Below, in pieces: positions 11,486 through 22,034 of a stretch of DNA of 64,000 bases. The stretch is taken from NCBI RefSeq assembly GCF_021432065.1, contig NZ_CP090364.1, positions 1-64,000 on the forward strand, given 5' to 3'. Source of the DNA: Photobacterium sp. TLY01. GTDB taxonomy: Bacteria > Pseudomonadota > Gammaproteobacteria > Enterobacterales > Vibrionaceae. Position 1 is the stretch's first letter. Each line of letters opens with the position of its first letter. The position numbers and the translations under genes are program-made. The notes beneath the pieces are model-generated. The model was not told the DNA's origin. It ran no database searches and saw only the letters and a program-made list of their open reading frames with translations.

Positions 11486-12070
11486 GTGGGTAAGGGAATC
11501 AAACCACCATTAAACCCGGAGCGTCAGCGTGTCAGTGCAGCCTGCCTGCAGCCGTTGTTGCCAGCGAATACACCTGGCGGATTGTCCCTCGCTGCGGCGG
11601 CAGAACACCATGAAGGCTTTGCATTCGAATTAAAGAAAGCCGCAGAACGAGCGGCTGTCACTCAGGTCTTTGGTTGGGATGAAGCGTTGCAGTATCAATT
11701 GCATTTGACTGAGTGGCAGGAGTGCCAGCCTTTATTGATCTTGATGGACGGCATCCCGATTGGCAGTGTGTTATTAGAAACGATTGCGCCGGAATGTCAT
11801 CCGGCTGCTGAACAAGACAGTGCCAATGTACCGCAGAGTGATTTCAGCCGCTTCTTTCTTTTACCGCAATGGCAGGGACGGGGGATTGGCAGCGCGGTGC
11901 TAGGCGCAGTGATTGCCTGGTCTGACAAAGCCCAGCGCCCCTGTCGCTTAACGTATTTACAGGGCAATCCCGTGCGCGGTTTATATCGGCGGTTTGGATT
12001 TGAAAAGCTCACTGAGGATGCTCAGTTTGTCACTATGGTTTACCATCCGCATGGGAAGATCATCCTCTGA
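11486..12070 (+). CDS. GNAT-family N-acetyltransferase
   Basis: The C-terminal half fits the GNAT fold, with acetyl-CoA binding motif A at FFLLPQWQGRGIGSAVLGAV and a downstream YRRFGFEKL segment typical of motif B. The N-terminal 60 residues (proline and alanine rich) have no recognised domain. The GTG at 11486 is chosen because AAGGA lies about 6 bases upstream; an ATG at 11462 lacks a ribosome-binding site. About 194 residues result. The substrate is unknown. The gene starts about 70 bases after parS site 2. It is probably transcribed alone and ends before a terminator hairpin. Confidence 0.75.
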   Translation: MGKGIKPPLNPERQRVSAACLQPLLPANTPGGLSLAAAAEHHEGFAFELKKAAERAAVTQVFGWDEALQYQLHLTEWQECQPLLILMDGIPIGSVLLETIAPECHPAAEQDSANVPQSDFSRFFLLPQWQGRGIGSAVLGAVIAWSDKAQRPCRLTYLQGNPVRGLYRRFGFEKLTEDAQFVTMVYHPHGKIIL

Positions 12071-12133
12071 GCTGCCTGTGTCTGCGACAGCTATTGCGGT
12101 GCTGCAGACGACTTTATCCTGGCTCAGACGAAC

Positions 12134-12161
12134 AAACAGGGCCGTGGATGCCCTGTTTTTG
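12134..12161 (+). terminator. Terminator after acetyltransferase gene
   Basis: The arms AAACAGGGC and GCCCTGTTT flank a short loop and are followed by T residues. It lies between this gene and convergent avtA. Confidence 0.75.
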
Positions 12162-12193
12162 TTGTCTTTCAACGCTTGTTTTCAGTGACACGC

Positions 12194-13444
12194 TCAGGCT
12201 TGCTGATACGCTTTTGCGATTTCTTCGGCAATGATGGCAATGCCGCGCTGCATCTTTTCATCTTCCTGCACATAGTTCATGCGCAAACATTCATGGCCGT
12301 GTTGCCAGTCTTGATCCAAGCCAATGAAAAAATATTCACCGGGCACGATCAATACGCCTCGCGCTTTCAGGCGTCGGTACAGTTCCATGGTGGTGATCGG
12401 CAGTTCTTGAAACCATAGCCAAAGGAACATGGCGCCCTCCGGTTTATGGATCCGGAAACGCGGGTCAGGAATGGCTTGTTGCAGCCATTGCACTGCCTGT
12501 TGCGATTTTTTCTGATAGTAAGGTTGGATGACCGTTTCGCTCAAACGCAGCAAGTCGCCTTGTTCTATCATCTTGTTGGCAATGGCAGGGCCGACACTGC
12601 CCGGCGCCAGGCTGAGAACGCCATTCATGTTGGCCAGCGCGGTCGTGATCTCTTCATTGGCGATGACAATACCGCAGCGAACGCCGGGCAAGCCCAATTT
12701 GGACAGACTCATGCACAGGATAGTGTTGCGGTTCCAGAATGGCGTGACGTCTTCAAAAATGATGTCCGGGAACGGCATGCCGTAAGCATTGTCGATGATG
12801 AGCGGTATGTTGTGTTGCTGAGCCAGCTGATCCAAATGACGGATTTCTTCGTCGGTCAGGACATTGCCGGTCGGGTTGGTCGGCCGTGACGCGCAAATCG
12901 CACCCACACTGTCATCCAGGGTCAGGGCATTGAAGTCAACGTTATACTTAAACAGACCATTATCCAGTATGGTGATTTCCGGTTTATAAGAGATGAACAT
13001 CTCCGGACTGACTCCAGCATCACCATAGCCGATGTATTCTGGCGCAAGAGGCAGCAGGATTTTCTTATGGCTGCCATCGGGGAATTCACCCGCCAGCAGA
13101 TTGAACAAACTGAAGAAGGCGCTTTGGCTCCCGTTGGTCAGGCTGATGTTTTTGCTGCTGATGTCCCAGCCGTAACGTTCGCGAAGCAGGGTAGCAAGTG
13201 AATTGATAAAGGTGTTCTTCCCTTGCGGCCCATCATAGTTTGTCATGGCCGCGGTCAACTCGCCGCTGTGATTCAAGCTGTCATTGAGCTGGGTAAAGTA
13301 CGTCATCATGGCAGGGATCTGTGCCGGGTTACCGCCGCCCAGCATGATGGCTTCCGGGTTACGCAGGCCATCATTCAAATCATCCATCAGCTGGGTAATG
13401 CCTGAGTAGCGGGCAAACTTATTACCGAATGTAGAAAACTCCAT
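12194..13444 (-). CDS. avtA: Valine--pyruvate aminotransferase
   Basis: This PLP enzyme transfers the amino group between valine and pyruvate, linking alanine and branched-chain amino-acid synthesis. The sequence aligns along its full length with E. coli AvtA: FGNKFARYSGITQLMDDLNDGLRNP, LTNGSQSAFFSLFNL, SRPTNPTGNVLTDEEI and LSKLGLPGVRCGI, which contains the PLP lysine. The 416 residues equal the family length. It is single-cistron and convergent with the acetyltransferase. Upstream lies an intergenic region with parS site 3. Confidence 0.96.
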   Translation of the reverse strand: MEFSTFGNKFARYSGITQLMDDLNDGLRNPEAIMLGGGNPAQIPAMMTYFTQLNDSLNHSGELTAAMTNYDGPQGKNTFINSLATLLRERYGWDISSKNISLTNGSQSAFFSLFNLLAGEFPDGSHKKILLPLAPEYIGYGDAGVSPEMFISYKPEITILDNGLFKYNVDFNALTLDDSVGAICASRPTNPTGNVLTDEEIRHLDQLAQQHNIPLIIDNAYGMPFPDIIFEDVTPFWNRNTILCMSLSKLGLPGVRCGIVIANEEITTALANMNGVLSLAPGSVGPAIANKMIEQGDLLRLSETVIQPYYQKKSQQAVQWLQQAIPDPRFRIHKPEGAMFLWLWFQELPITTMELYRRLKARGVLIVPGEYFFIGLDQDWQHGHECLRMNYVQEDEKMQRGIAIIAEEIAKAYQQA

Positions 13445-13919
13445 CTTGCTTCGACCTCAGTGTGTGTCTTGTTGTGATTTTTATCGTGGGTGAGTCAGAC
13501 AACATACAACAATGATTCAGACAGTAAAAGTGGCTTGAGTCATCCCGGTAAAACATTGTCTTCCTCAGTTGTTTCACGTGAAACACAGTTGTAAATCAGG
13601 CCTGCCACCTTAAGTTTAGATGAAGCTAACCGGGGGATCCTGAAGTGGTGATACGGCCCGCAATGGTGCGAGTGGGGAGTCACGATCCGGGAGGATGATA
13701 ATCAGCGCGTTGGGGGAATTCTCAGGTGATCTGCAACTGAGATTGGAGCTTGCATCATGGTCTGGGTGTTGTAACCTTGAATGGCGTTGCCTGCGCCTCC
13801 TGCTCGCGGAAAGGATATTCTCCAGGGTTACTTGCTTTGCTGCAACACAGCCGACAATGTATTTCTGCCTTCTCTTCTGTCAGGCGAGCACAGGAGTTAA
13901 AAAAGAGAATGGGGAAATC
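13445..13919. other. Intergenic region between avtA and the DUF1835 gene
   Basis: This 475-base gap is shared by divergent avtA and the DUF1835 gene. It holds parS site 3 at 13570-13585. An open frame runs from 13695 into the downstream gene, but that upstream part has no family similarity, so it is treated as leader. Nothing else is recognised. Confidence 0.6.
13570..13585. other. parS site 3
   Basis: TGTTTCACGTGAAACA is an exact consensus match, intergenic between divergent avtA and the DUF1835 gene. Confidence 0.93.
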
Positions 13920-15200
13920 ATGACTTCAGACAATGCGTTTTCGTTCAACCTAAGCTATCTCAAATCCCAGGCGAAGCATCGCCTGAAAGCCATACGACGT
14001 GGCGATCACCATGCCTTGCAATCTGTTCAGCAGTTCCATCCAAAACAGGCGCAGCTCAACCCGGACAATATCAAACTGGCAGATATCCAATTTGTGATGG
14101 CCAGGGAGTATGGGCTGCCCAGCTGGAGCCGCTTGAAACACCATGCCGAAATGCTTGAGCATCACAAACAACAAATTGATCAGGGCAGTGAAGCACTGGA
14201 TAAGGATCTCGCCACTTTACACATTCGCTGCGGTCATGATATTGCGCAGCGCTTAGAGCAGGCGGGCTTTCATGGTGACTTCTTGCCTTTTATTGATCCC
14301 TACTGCATGGGCCCGCTATCCGCAGCACCCGATTTCGAATGGCAACGGGCTGACTACATCCGGCAGTATTTACTGAGTGAAATCGGCGATCCGCGCACTA
14401 CGCATGACATCCTGACTGACACGGCAGACAAGCTAGTACAGCTCGCAAACCCTGATTATCGCAGGCTGGTCTTCTGGGTAGAGCACGATAATTACGATCA
14501 GCTCATGCTGATGCGCCTGTTGGCCTATGTGTCGTCACTGCCAGACGTGGCCGACCGACAGCTTGAGATCATCGAAGTGAATCATTTTCCGGGCAACACC
14601 CGTTTTATCGGGTTGGGCCAGTTACCGGCCGAGGGGCTGAGATCGCTCTGGCAGCACAGACGTACTGTCGATGCTGTGACACTGAAGAGAGCGAGCGAAT
14701 TGTGGCAGGGGTTCTGTGCTCCTGATCCTGCGGCGCTGCTTGCTTTGCTCGATGTCTCCTGGCTGAGCCAATTTGAAAATATAGCGCAGGTGATACACCG
14801 TCATTTGCAGGAGTTGCCGCATCAGCAATCCGGCTTAAGCCTGACTCAGTCGCTGGCACTGACTGTGTTGTCGACATCGGGCAGGATGACGGTTGCCGAT
14901 CTGTTTCGTGACTATCAAGCGCTGGAGCCGTTACCCTTTTTGGGGGATCTGATGTTCTGGGTATTGCTCAAGCCCTTGCTGCAAGGCTGTCAGCCTTTAA
15001 TTGGTCTGGATCCCTCAACCGGCGCAACTTCCTGGCTGGAACAAACTGTCAGTATCACTGAACTGGGTCGATTGTGCCTGACACAGCAGCAAAAGATCGT
15101 ATCTAGTACGTATTGGGTCGGGGGAATAAAAGTCAGTCCTGAACATTATTGGACCTGGGATCATGCATCGCTGTCTTCATTGCATCAGGTTCAGGAGTAA
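13920..15200 (+). CDS. DUF1835 domain protein of unknown function
   Basis: The product is about 426 residues from the ATG at 13920 (MTSDNAFSFNLSYLKSQAK). The first 80 residues resemble the short helical lead often placed before ankyrin or DUF1835 domains (LKSQAKHRLKAIRRGD, then LADIQFVMAREYGLPSWSRLKHH). The central part, LHIRCGHDIAQRLEQAGFHGDFLPFIDPYCMGPL through RLVFWVEHDNYDQLMLMRLL, is DUF1835-like; the C-terminal part may be the DUF3658 companion. The activity is unknown. There is no signal peptide or membrane segment, so it should be cytoplasmic. An in-frame start at 13695 is possible but lacks conserved sequence. The gene is bracketed by parS sites 3 and 4. Confidence 0.75.
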   Translation: MTSDNAFSFNLSYLKSQAKHRLKAIRRGDHHALQSVQQFHPKQAQLNPDNIKLADIQFVMAREYGLPSWSRLKHHAEMLEHHKQQIDQGSEALDKDLATLHIRCGHDIAQRLEQAGFHGDFLPFIDPYCMGPLSAAPDFEWQRADYIRQYLLSEIGDPRTTHDILTDTADKLVQLANPDYRRLVFWVEHDNYDQLMLMRLLAYVSSLPDVADRQLEIIEVNHFPGNTRFIGLGQLPAEGLRSLWQHRRTVDAVTLKRASELWQGFCAPDPAALLALLDVSWLSQFENIAQVIHRHLQELPHQQSGLSLTQSLALTVLSTSGRMTVADLFRDYQALEPLPFLGDLMFWVLLKPLLQGCQPLIGLDPSTGATSWLEQTVSITELGRLCLTQQQKIVSSTYWVGGIKVSPEHYWTWDHASLSSLHQVQE

Positions 15201-15228
15201 CCGATCCAAATAAACAGTATGGCTTGGC

Positions 15229-15244
15229 TGTTTCACGTGAAACA
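15229..15244. other. parS site 4
   Basis: TGTTTCACGTGAAACA is an exact consensus match between the DUF1835 gene and convergent glyS. It is the last of four sites within 3.9 kb. Confidence 0.93.
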
Positions 15245-15324
15245 CGCTGCGGCAGCGAGCCGGCAGTCAGGTCTTTGATTTTGCCTGTCAGCTGCAGGGT
15301 CTGAACAGTGGAACCAGCAGGTAA

Positions 15325-15351
15325 AAAAAGCCCGCAGTAATTGCGGGCTTT
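15325..15351 (-). terminator. Terminator after glyS
   Basis: AAGCCCGCA and TGCGGGCTT arms lie next to a run of A on the plus strand, which reads as a T-run on the minus strand, so it serves glyS. It may also stop transcripts from the plus-strand DUF1835 gene. Confidence 0.85.
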
Positions 15352-15391
15352 GTGATCAGGTCAGTGCGTCGGTGACGCTCTGCAATATCTG

Positions 15392-17464
15392 TCAGTTCTG
15401 AAGCAGGGAGATATCGGCTATCTTCAGGAACTCATTACGCAGCTGATTCAGCATGGTCAGACGGTTCACTTTCAGGGCTTCATCCTCAGCCATCACCATG
15501 ACGTTGTCGAAGAAGGCATCGACCGAATCACGCAGGGTTGCCAGCTCTGACAGGGCTTGCTGATAATCGCCGGCTGCAAAGACAGGGGTCAGTTTAGCGG
15601 TCACTGCTTCCACGTCTTTCGCCAGGGCTTTTTCAGCATCTTCAACCAGTAACTGACTGTCAATTGCTGCAGCTAATTCACCGTCAAATTTCGCCAGGAT
15701 ATTACCGACCCGCTTATTGGCCGCAGCCAGCGATTCAGCCGCATCCAGAGAGCGGAAATGACTGACGGCTTTAACACGCTTATCAAAGTCAGCCGGAGAG
15801 GTCGGGCGACGGGCCAAAACGGCCTGAATCACATCAACCGTGTGGCCTTCATCCTGATACCAGGCACGGAAGCGGCCCAGCATGAAATCAATCACATCGG
15901 CTTCGACGTTATGATTCGTCAGCTTATGGCCAAACAGCGTTTTGGCCTTGGCAATCATATCAACCAGATCCAGCTGATACCCTTTTTCGACCATGATGCG
16001 AAGAGCACCCAGCGCCGCACGGCGCAGCGCGAACGGGTCGTTGGCACCTTTAGGATGCTGTCCGATACCGAAGATACCGACCAGGGTGTCCATTTTGTCA
16101 GCCAGTGCAACTGCAGCCGCGACATCAGAACCCGGTAGACTGTCACCGGCAAAGCGTGGCATGTACTGCTCGTTAAGTGCGACGGCAACGTCTTCGTGTT
16201 CGCCGTCCAGACGCGCATAGTGCATGCCCATGACGCCCTGAGTATCAGTAAACTCAAAGACCATGGATGTCATTAGATCGCACTTCGACAGCAGGCCGGC
16301 ACGCTCTGCGTGCTCAACATCGGCACCAATTTGCTGAGCGATGTAACCGGACATCGCGGTAATACGATCGGTTTTGTCACGCAGGGTGCCCAGTTGTTTC
16401 TGGAACAGGACGCTGTCCAGTTCGTGCAGGCGATCCACCAGCGGACGTTTACGGTCGGTGTTAAAGAAGAATTCAGCATCCGCCAGGCGAGGGCGAACGA
16501 CTTTTTCGTTCCCTTCAATAATGTGGCGTGGCTCTTTCGACACGATGTTCGACACGAAGATGAACTTCGGTAGCAGCTTGCCGTCTGCGTCGTAGACAGG
16601 GAAGTATTTCTGGTCACCTTTCATGGTGTAAACCAGGGCTTCGGCCGGTACGTTCAGGAATTCTTCTTCAAAAGAGGCGGTCAGTACCACTGGCCACTCG
16701 ACCAGAGAGGTGACTTCTTCGACCAGCTCGTCTTCCAGATCGGCGGTGCCACCAACAGCGATAGCTGCTTCTTTTGCACCCGCGATGATTTGGGCTTTAC
16801 GGGTTTCGTAATCAGCGATGACTTTACCGCGCTCTTCAAGAATCGCAGGGTACTGATCGGCATGCGCGATACTGAATTCCGGTTCGCCCATGAAACGGTG
16901 GCCGCGGATAGTACGTGCCGACTCGACACCCAGAATTGTGCCCGGGATCAGCGCGTCATTGAGCAGCATCACCAGGGTTTTTACCGGACGGATAAATTGC
17001 GTGTCCTTATCGCCCCAACGCATTGGTTTCGGAATCGGCAGCTTTGCCAGTGCCGCTGCTGCCAGTTCGCACAGCAACTCGGTTGCAGATTTGCCTTTGA
17101 CGGCTTCTTTGTACAGTAACCATTCGCCTTTGTCTGTCTGCAGACGTTCGGCCTGTTCAACCGTAATACCATTGCCGCGCGCCCAGCCCTGAGCAGCTTT
17201 GGTTGGGTTACCGTCGGCATCAAAAGCGACACTGACCGCCGGGCCGCGTTTCTCAACCACTTTGTCAGCCTGGCCTTCGGCCAGTGCGGTGACTTTCAGC
17301 GCCAGACGACGTGGTGCGGCGTACCATTTGATATCCTGATAAGCCAGCTCTGCGGTATTCAGTTCAGCCGCAAAGTTTTCGGCAAAAGCTTCAGCGAGCG
17401 TGCGCAGGGCTTTGGGTGGCAGCTCTTCCGTACCCAGTTCAATCAAAAAATTCTTGTCAGCCAT
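15392..17464 (-). CDS. glyS: Glycine--tRNA ligase beta subunit
   Basis: This is the large subunit of the alpha2beta2 glycyl-tRNA synthetase; it binds tRNA-Gly and carries the HD-like and anticodon-binding regions. The 690 residues compare with 689 in E. coli. The N-terminus [16 protein letters not shown] and the middle block [30 protein letters not shown] are characteristic. It follows glyQ after 9 bases on the same strand, forming the standard glyQS operon. Confidence 0.98.
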   Translation of the reverse strand: MADKNFLIELGTEELPPKALRTLAEAFAENFAAELNTAELAYQDIKWYAAPRRLALKVTALAEGQADKVVEKRGPAVSVAFDADGNPTKAAQGWARGNGITVEQAERLQTDKGEWLLYKEAVKGKSATELLCELAAAALAKLPIPKPMRWGDKDTQFIRPVKTLVMLLNDALIPGTILGVESARTIRGHRFMGEPEFSIAHADQYPAILEERGKVIADYETRKAQIIAGAKEAAIAVGGTADLEDELVEEVTSLVEWPVVLTASFEEEFLNVPAEALVYTMKGDQKYFPVYDADGKLLPKFIFVSNIVSKEPRHIIEGNEKVVRPRLADAEFFFNTDRKRPLVDRLHELDSVLFQKQLGTLRDKTDRITAMSGYIAQQIGADVEHAERAGLLSKCDLMTSMVFEFTDTQGVMGMHYARLDGEHEDVAVALNEQYMPRFAGDSLPGSDVAAAVALADKMDTLVGIFGIGQHPKGANDPFALRRAALGALRIMVEKGYQLDLVDMIAKAKTLFGHKLTNHNVEADVIDFMLGRFRAWYQDEGHTVDVIQAVLARRPTSPADFDKRVKAVSHFRSLDAAESLAAANKRVGNILAKFDGELAAAIDSQLLVEDAEKALAKDVEAVTAKLTPVFAAGDYQQALSELATLRDSVDAFFDNVMVMAEDEALKVNRLTMLNQLRNEFLKIADISLLQN

Positions 17465-17473
17465 GCGTGATCC

Positions 17474-18385
17474 TTACTTGTCTTTTTTACACATCGGGAA
17501 GCCAAGTGCTTCACGTGAGGCATAGTAGGCTTCAGCCACTTGCTTGGTCAGGTTACGGATGCGCAGGATATATCGCTGACGCTCAGTCACCGAGATCGCT
17601 TTACGGGCATCCAGCAGGTTGAAGGCATGGCCAGCTTTCAGAATACGCTCGTAAGCCGGCAGCGGCAGAGGCTGTTCCAGCTCCAGCAGTGACTTACATT
17701 CTTTCTCGCATTGATCAAAGAAGGTGAACAGGAAGTCGACATCCGCGTATTCAAAGTTGTAGGTCGATTGTTCTACTTCGTTCTGGTGGAAAATGTCACC
17801 GTAGGTCACTTTCCCTAAGGGGCCGTCAGTCCACACCAGATCATAAACAGAATCGACGCCCTGAATGTACATGGCCAGACGCTCAATCCCGTAGGTGATT
17901 TCACCGGTAACCGGTTTGCATTCCAGACCACCGACTTGCTGGAAGTAAGTGAACTGAGTGACTTCCATACCGTTCAGCCACACTTCCCAGCCCAGACCCC
18001 AGGCACCCAGCGTCGGGTTTTCCCAGTTGTCTTCCACAAAGCGGATGTCATGCACCTGGGTGTCAACGCCCAGTGCTTCCAGCGAACCCAGGTAAAGTTC
18101 CTGAATGTTGTCCGGCGATGGCTTGATGATCACCTGGAACTGGTAATAGTGCTGCAGACGGTTCGGGTTCTCACCGTAACGGCCGTCAGTCGGGCGGCGA
18201 GAGGGCTGCACATAGGCGGCCGCAATCGGCTCCGGGCCGAGAGCGCGCAGGCAGGTCATTGGATGCGAGGTCCCTGCACCCACTTCCATATCCAGCGGCT
18301 GCACGATCGTACAACCTTGCTGGCCCCAGTAATCCTGAAGCGCCAGAATCATGCCCTGAAAGGTCTTGATGTCGTATTTTTGCAT
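17474..18385 (-). CDS. glyQ: Glycine--tRNA ligase alpha subunit
   Basis: This is the catalytic class II subunit that forms glycyl-adenylate. The start [20 protein letters not shown] at 18385 gives 303 residues, identical to E. coli GlyQ; an upstream ATG at 18487 adds 34 residues without similarity. Family blocks include [20 protein letters not shown] and [21 protein letters not shown] degenerate parS-like 16-mer lies inside at 17507-17522. Confidence 0.98.
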   Translation of the reverse strand: MQKYDIKTFQGMILALQDYWGQQGCTIVQPLDMEVGAGTSHPMTCLRALGPEPIAAAYVQPSRRPTDGRYGENPNRLQHYYQFQVIIKPSPDNIQELYLGSLEALGVDTQVHDIRFVEDNWENPTLGAWGLGWEVWLNGMEVTQFTYFQQVGGLECKPVTGEITYGIERLAMYIQGVDSVYDLVWTDGPLGKVTYGDIFHQNEVEQSTYNFEYADVDFLFTFFDQCEKECKSLLELEQPLPLPAYERILKAGHAFNLLDARKAISVTERQRYILRIRNLTKQVAEAYYASREALGFPMCKKDK

Positions 18386-18660
18386 TGTCAGCTTCGCGAG
18401 ATCCGTTGATATAAGTAGAAAAGATAACAATCGAGTATACCTTGGGTCGCCTTGAGGGAGTAGGGGCCGCGCGCGTTTTTTGTGCATAACGGTATCGAAT
18501 GTAAATTTTTGTCATCAGGCTTCCGCTATAAGCAGAAACAGGGTAAAAAAATTGACAGGTTTTTGATATCTGCCGCCTCTACTTGACTACAATGCAGCAG
18601 GATAATGCTGAGCGGAAAAGGCGTTCCGCGGGCAAACAGACAATTTATCGGGGAAAGAAC

Positions 18661-19353
18661 ATGCAACAACAAAATTCAGCAACATCACGTAAGTGGGTAC
18701 GCGCTATCCTTTTGGCCGGTGTTACCTCTATGGTAGCGACGGGTTGTACCACAGTTAACCCTTATACGCGTGAAGATCAGACGGCCAAATCAACCAGCGG
18801 AGCACTGATTGGTGCCGTTGCAGGTGCGGCTATCGGTGTGGCTTCGTCGAGCAAAAGTGACCGGGGTAAAGGTGCCCTGATTGGTGCGGCTTCCGGCGCA
18901 GCGCTGGGCGGGGGTGTCGGCTATTACATGGATGTGCAGGAAGCAAAACTGCGTCAGCAACTGGAATCAACCGGCATCAGTGTGACGCGTGAGGGCGATC
19001 AGATTGTGCTGAACATGCCAAACTCCATCACGTTTGGTGTCGACCAGTCGAATCTGAGTCAGCAGGCGATGAATGCGTTGCAAAACGTGGCTCTGGTGGT
19101 GAAGGAATACGATAAAACCCAGCTGAATGTTTATGGTTTTACCGACAGCACAGGGTCTGAATCTTATAACCTGCGCTTGTCTCAGGTTCGTGCCAGCGAA
19201 GTCAGCAACTACCTGGTTCGCACAGGCGTAGCGGCGCAGCGAGTGCTGGCAAAAGGCATGGGAGAAGCGCATCCGATTGCTTCTAATAGCAGTGATCAGG
19301 GACGTGCGCAAAACCGCCGTGTTGAAATTGTATTGAGCCCGACAGCGTCTTAA
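18661..19353 (+). CDS. OmpA-family outer-membrane lipoprotein (YiaD-like)
   Basis: A signal peptide, MQQQNSATSRKWVRAILLAGVTSMVATGC, ends in a lipobox-like ATGC, so the mature protein is probably a lipoprotein. A glycine-rich region follows (GALIGAVAGAAIGVASSS, then GAASGAALGGGVGYYMD), resembling the glycine-zipper segment of YiaD/Pcp-type proteins. The C-terminal OmpA-like peptidoglycan-binding domain shows FGVDQSNLS, VYGFTDSTGSESYNLRLSQ and GRAQNRRVEI. About 230 residues, close to YiaD (219). The start at 18661 begins the signal peptide and follows GGGGAAAG. It is divergent from glyQ and probably links outer membrane to cell wall. Confidence 0.9.
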   Translation: MQQQNSATSRKWVRAILLAGVTSMVATGCTTVNPYTREDQTAKSTSGALIGAVAGAAIGVASSSKSDRGKGALIGAASGAALGGGVGYYMDVQEAKLRQQLESTGISVTREGDQIVLNMPNSITFGVDQSNLSQQAMNALQNVALVVKEYDKTQLNVYGFTDSTGSESYNLRLSQVRASEVSNYLVRTGVAAQRVLAKGMGEAHPIASNSSDQGRAQNRRVEIVLSPTAS

Positions 19354-19380
19354 TCACACAATTAAAATCAACATCATCAA

Positions 19381-19406
19381 GAGGGAAGCATTGGCTTCCC
19401 TTTTTC
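19381..19406 (+). terminator. Terminator after the OmpA-like lipoprotein gene
   Basis: GGGAAGC and GCTTCCC arms with a 4-base loop run into TTTTT. Confidence 0.88.
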
Positions 19407-19447
19407 GTCACTTGATTCCGGTTGCCATTCTGGCTATCATGCGACCT

Positions 19448-19560
19448 CCTTTGGGGAGTAGCCTTCCGTTCTGACGGAACAATCATCAACATAATTGAAG
19501 CAAAATCTTCATGGTGATTGTGACTGACCATTACTCCGGTCAGTTTGGCGAGACCATAGG
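19448..19560 (+). promoter_or_regulatory. yybP-ykoY manganese riboswitch
   Basis: The element contains the conserved GGGGAGTAGCC block (19453-19463), the second-arm ATCAACATAA block (19484 onward) and the closing GGCGAGACC (19548-19555). The outer stem CCTTTGG (19448-19454) pairs with CCATAGG (19554-19560) with one mismatch. These are the hallmarks of the yybP-ykoY family, which senses Mn2+ and sits before Mn exporters. The downstream gene is an UPF0016 manganese exporter, so gene and switch agree. A G-rich GGGGTGGGGCG (19577-19587) can pair with CGCCCC (19621-19626) close to the start codon and may be the expression platform. Confidence 0.88.
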
Positions 19561-19638
19561 CAAATCGACATGAACCGGGGTGGGGCGTGTCTGTTTGTCT
19601 TTGGTTAGCATAATAATCCTCGCCCCAATGAGCATGTC

Positions 19639-20196
19639 GTGAGCATTTTAGCTGTTTCTATTACAACGGTTGCCCTGGCTGAAATTGGGGATAAAACCCA
19701 ATTGCTATCCCTACTGCTTGCCAGTCGGTACCGTAAACCTGTTCCCATCATTCTGGCGATTTTCCTGGCGACTTTGGCCAATCATGCTTTGGCTGCCTGG
19801 TTGGGGGTGGTTGTTGCAGATTACTTATCGCCTGAGATTTTAAAATGGGTGCTGGTCGTCAGTTTTGTGGTGATGGCGGGCTGGATTTTGATCCCGGATA
19901 AACTGGATGACGATGAGACCATTTCAAACCGGGGTCCGTTTGTTGCCAGTTTCATTGCATTTTTTATTGCAGAAATCGGCGATAAGACGCAGGTGGCAAC
20001 CACCATGCTCGGAGCCAAATACCATGACGGTCTGATGCTGGTTGTACTGGGCACCACGATTGGGATGTTGCTGGCCAATGTGCCTGTGGTTCTGATTGGT
20101 AAGCTGTCTGCCGATAAAATGCCGCTGGGGCTGATTCGCAAAGTGACTGCCGGATTATTTATTTTGCTGGCACTGGGCGCAGCATTCGGCCTGTAA
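19639..20196 (+). CDS. mneA: Manganese exporter MneA (UPF0016/GDT1 family)
   Basis: This is an inner-membrane transporter that removes excess Mn2+. The protein has two homologous halves, each with the family signature: ALAEIGDKTQLLSLLLASRY near the N-terminus and FIAEIGDKTQVATTMLGAKY near residue 115. Six membrane segments are expected over 185 residues. The start is a GTG; no strong ribosome-binding site is seen, consistent with riboswitch-controlled translation. MneA of Vibrio cholerae is of this type. Confidence 0.92.
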   Translation: MSILAVSITTVALAEIGDKTQLLSLLLASRYRKPVPIILAIFLATLANHALAAWLGVVVADYLSPEILKWVLVVSFVVMAGWILIPDKLDDDETISNRGPFVASFIAFFIAEIGDKTQVATTMLGAKYHDGLMLVVLGTTIGMLLANVPVVLIGKLSADKMPLGLIRKVTAGLFILLALGAAFGL

Positions 20197-20271
20197 GGTG
20201 AAAAAATGTGTCGGTCATTGAACCAGCGCAATGAAAATGTCATCAGGCAGCGTTAGGCTGCCTGATTCATT

Positions 20272-20520
20272 TTATGCCTTGCCTTTTTGAATCAGAAAAC
20301 GGTATGGCAGTGACTCTGTGTCTGCGGCCAGCAGGGTATGATCCATAAACCGACAGAAACTCGGGATATCCCGCGTTGTGGAGGGATCATCGGCAAGCAC
20401 CAGCAGTGTTTCGCCCTCAGCCATTTTGCGGACCGTTTTACGCACCATCATGACAGGTTCCGGACAACGCAGTCCTTGTGCCTCCAGGCTGAGAGTGGCG
20501 GAATCAAAATTCGTGTTCAT
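20272..20520 (-). CDS. tusA: Sulfur-carrier protein TusA
   Basis: TusA accepts persulfide sulfur from IscS and passes it to the TusBCD-TusE relay for 2-thiouridine synthesis in tRNA. The 82 residues match the family, with the active cysteine in [17 protein letters not shown] and the [12 protein letters not shown] segment near the C-terminus. It is single-cistron and convergent with mneA. Confidence 0.95.
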   Translation of the reverse strand: MNTNFDSATLSLEAQGLRCPEPVMMVRKTVRKMAEGETLLVLADDPSTTRDIPSFCRFMDHTLLAADTESLPYRFLIQKGKA

Positions 20521-20657
20521 CGTGAAACCATATCGTAAATGAGACCTAGATCATACTCATGGAGATTAAATAATCAACCAGGGGTTGGCAAAGGTAACAA
20601 TTATGTGTAACTTAGTTAACAACTTGTTAACCAATTTGTCATCGCAGGGAGGCGGAG

Positions 20658-20840
20658 ATGATAACTCAGATGGATAGACTGACTATTTACTGTGTGCTGT
20701 GCTTTATCGCTTTCTGCTCGATTGTACTGCGCAATGCAAACGATTTAACTCTCTTTTCGCTGGCGGGCTTGGTCGCCGCGGCGATTGGACTCTGGCTCGA
20801 GCTCTCTCATTCTCCTGAGCTCGAAGAAGAGGAAAGCTAA
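20658..20840 (+). CDS. Small two-helix membrane protein, function unknown
   Basis: Sixty residues with two hydrophobic stretches (IYCVLCFIAFCSIVL and LFSLAGLVAAAIGLWLEL) and an acidic tail ELEEEES. A strong GGGAGG ribosome-binding site precedes the ATG and a terminator follows, so it looks like a real gene. No family is recognised. It is divergent from tusA. Confidence 0.65.
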   Translation: MITQMDRLTIYCVLCFIAFCSIVLRNANDLTLFSLAGLVAAAIGLWLELSHSPELEEEES

Positions 20841-20879
20841 CTTTCACATCTACTACACTCCCCAGTTTTCTTGGGCTTC

Positions 20880-20905
20880 CCCGCTTTTATAGCGGGATTT
20901 TTTTT
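20880..20905 (+). terminator. Terminator after the small membrane protein gene
   Basis: CCCGCT and AGCGGG arms around TTTAT run into a long T tract. Confidence 0.85.
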
Positions 20906-20919
20906 ATCTGAATCAAAGT

Positions 20920-20944
20920 AAACGCCACCGTTTTGGTGGCGTTT
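20920..20944 (-). terminator. Hairpin after acuI
   Basis: AAACGCCACC and GGTGGCGTTT form a perfect stem downstream of acuI on the minus strand. The T-run is short, so it may be a weak terminator. Confidence 0.55.
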
Positions 20945-20974
20945 GTGGTCGGGCTGAGTCTTGATTGAACCTGA

Positions 20975-21961
<987 letters not shown>

Positions 21962-22034
21962 TACGGTTCTCCATGCTGGAAATAAGCGTCTGTCTGTAAT
22001 TGTAATGAGTCAGGATGTCTCATATCTGAACGTA

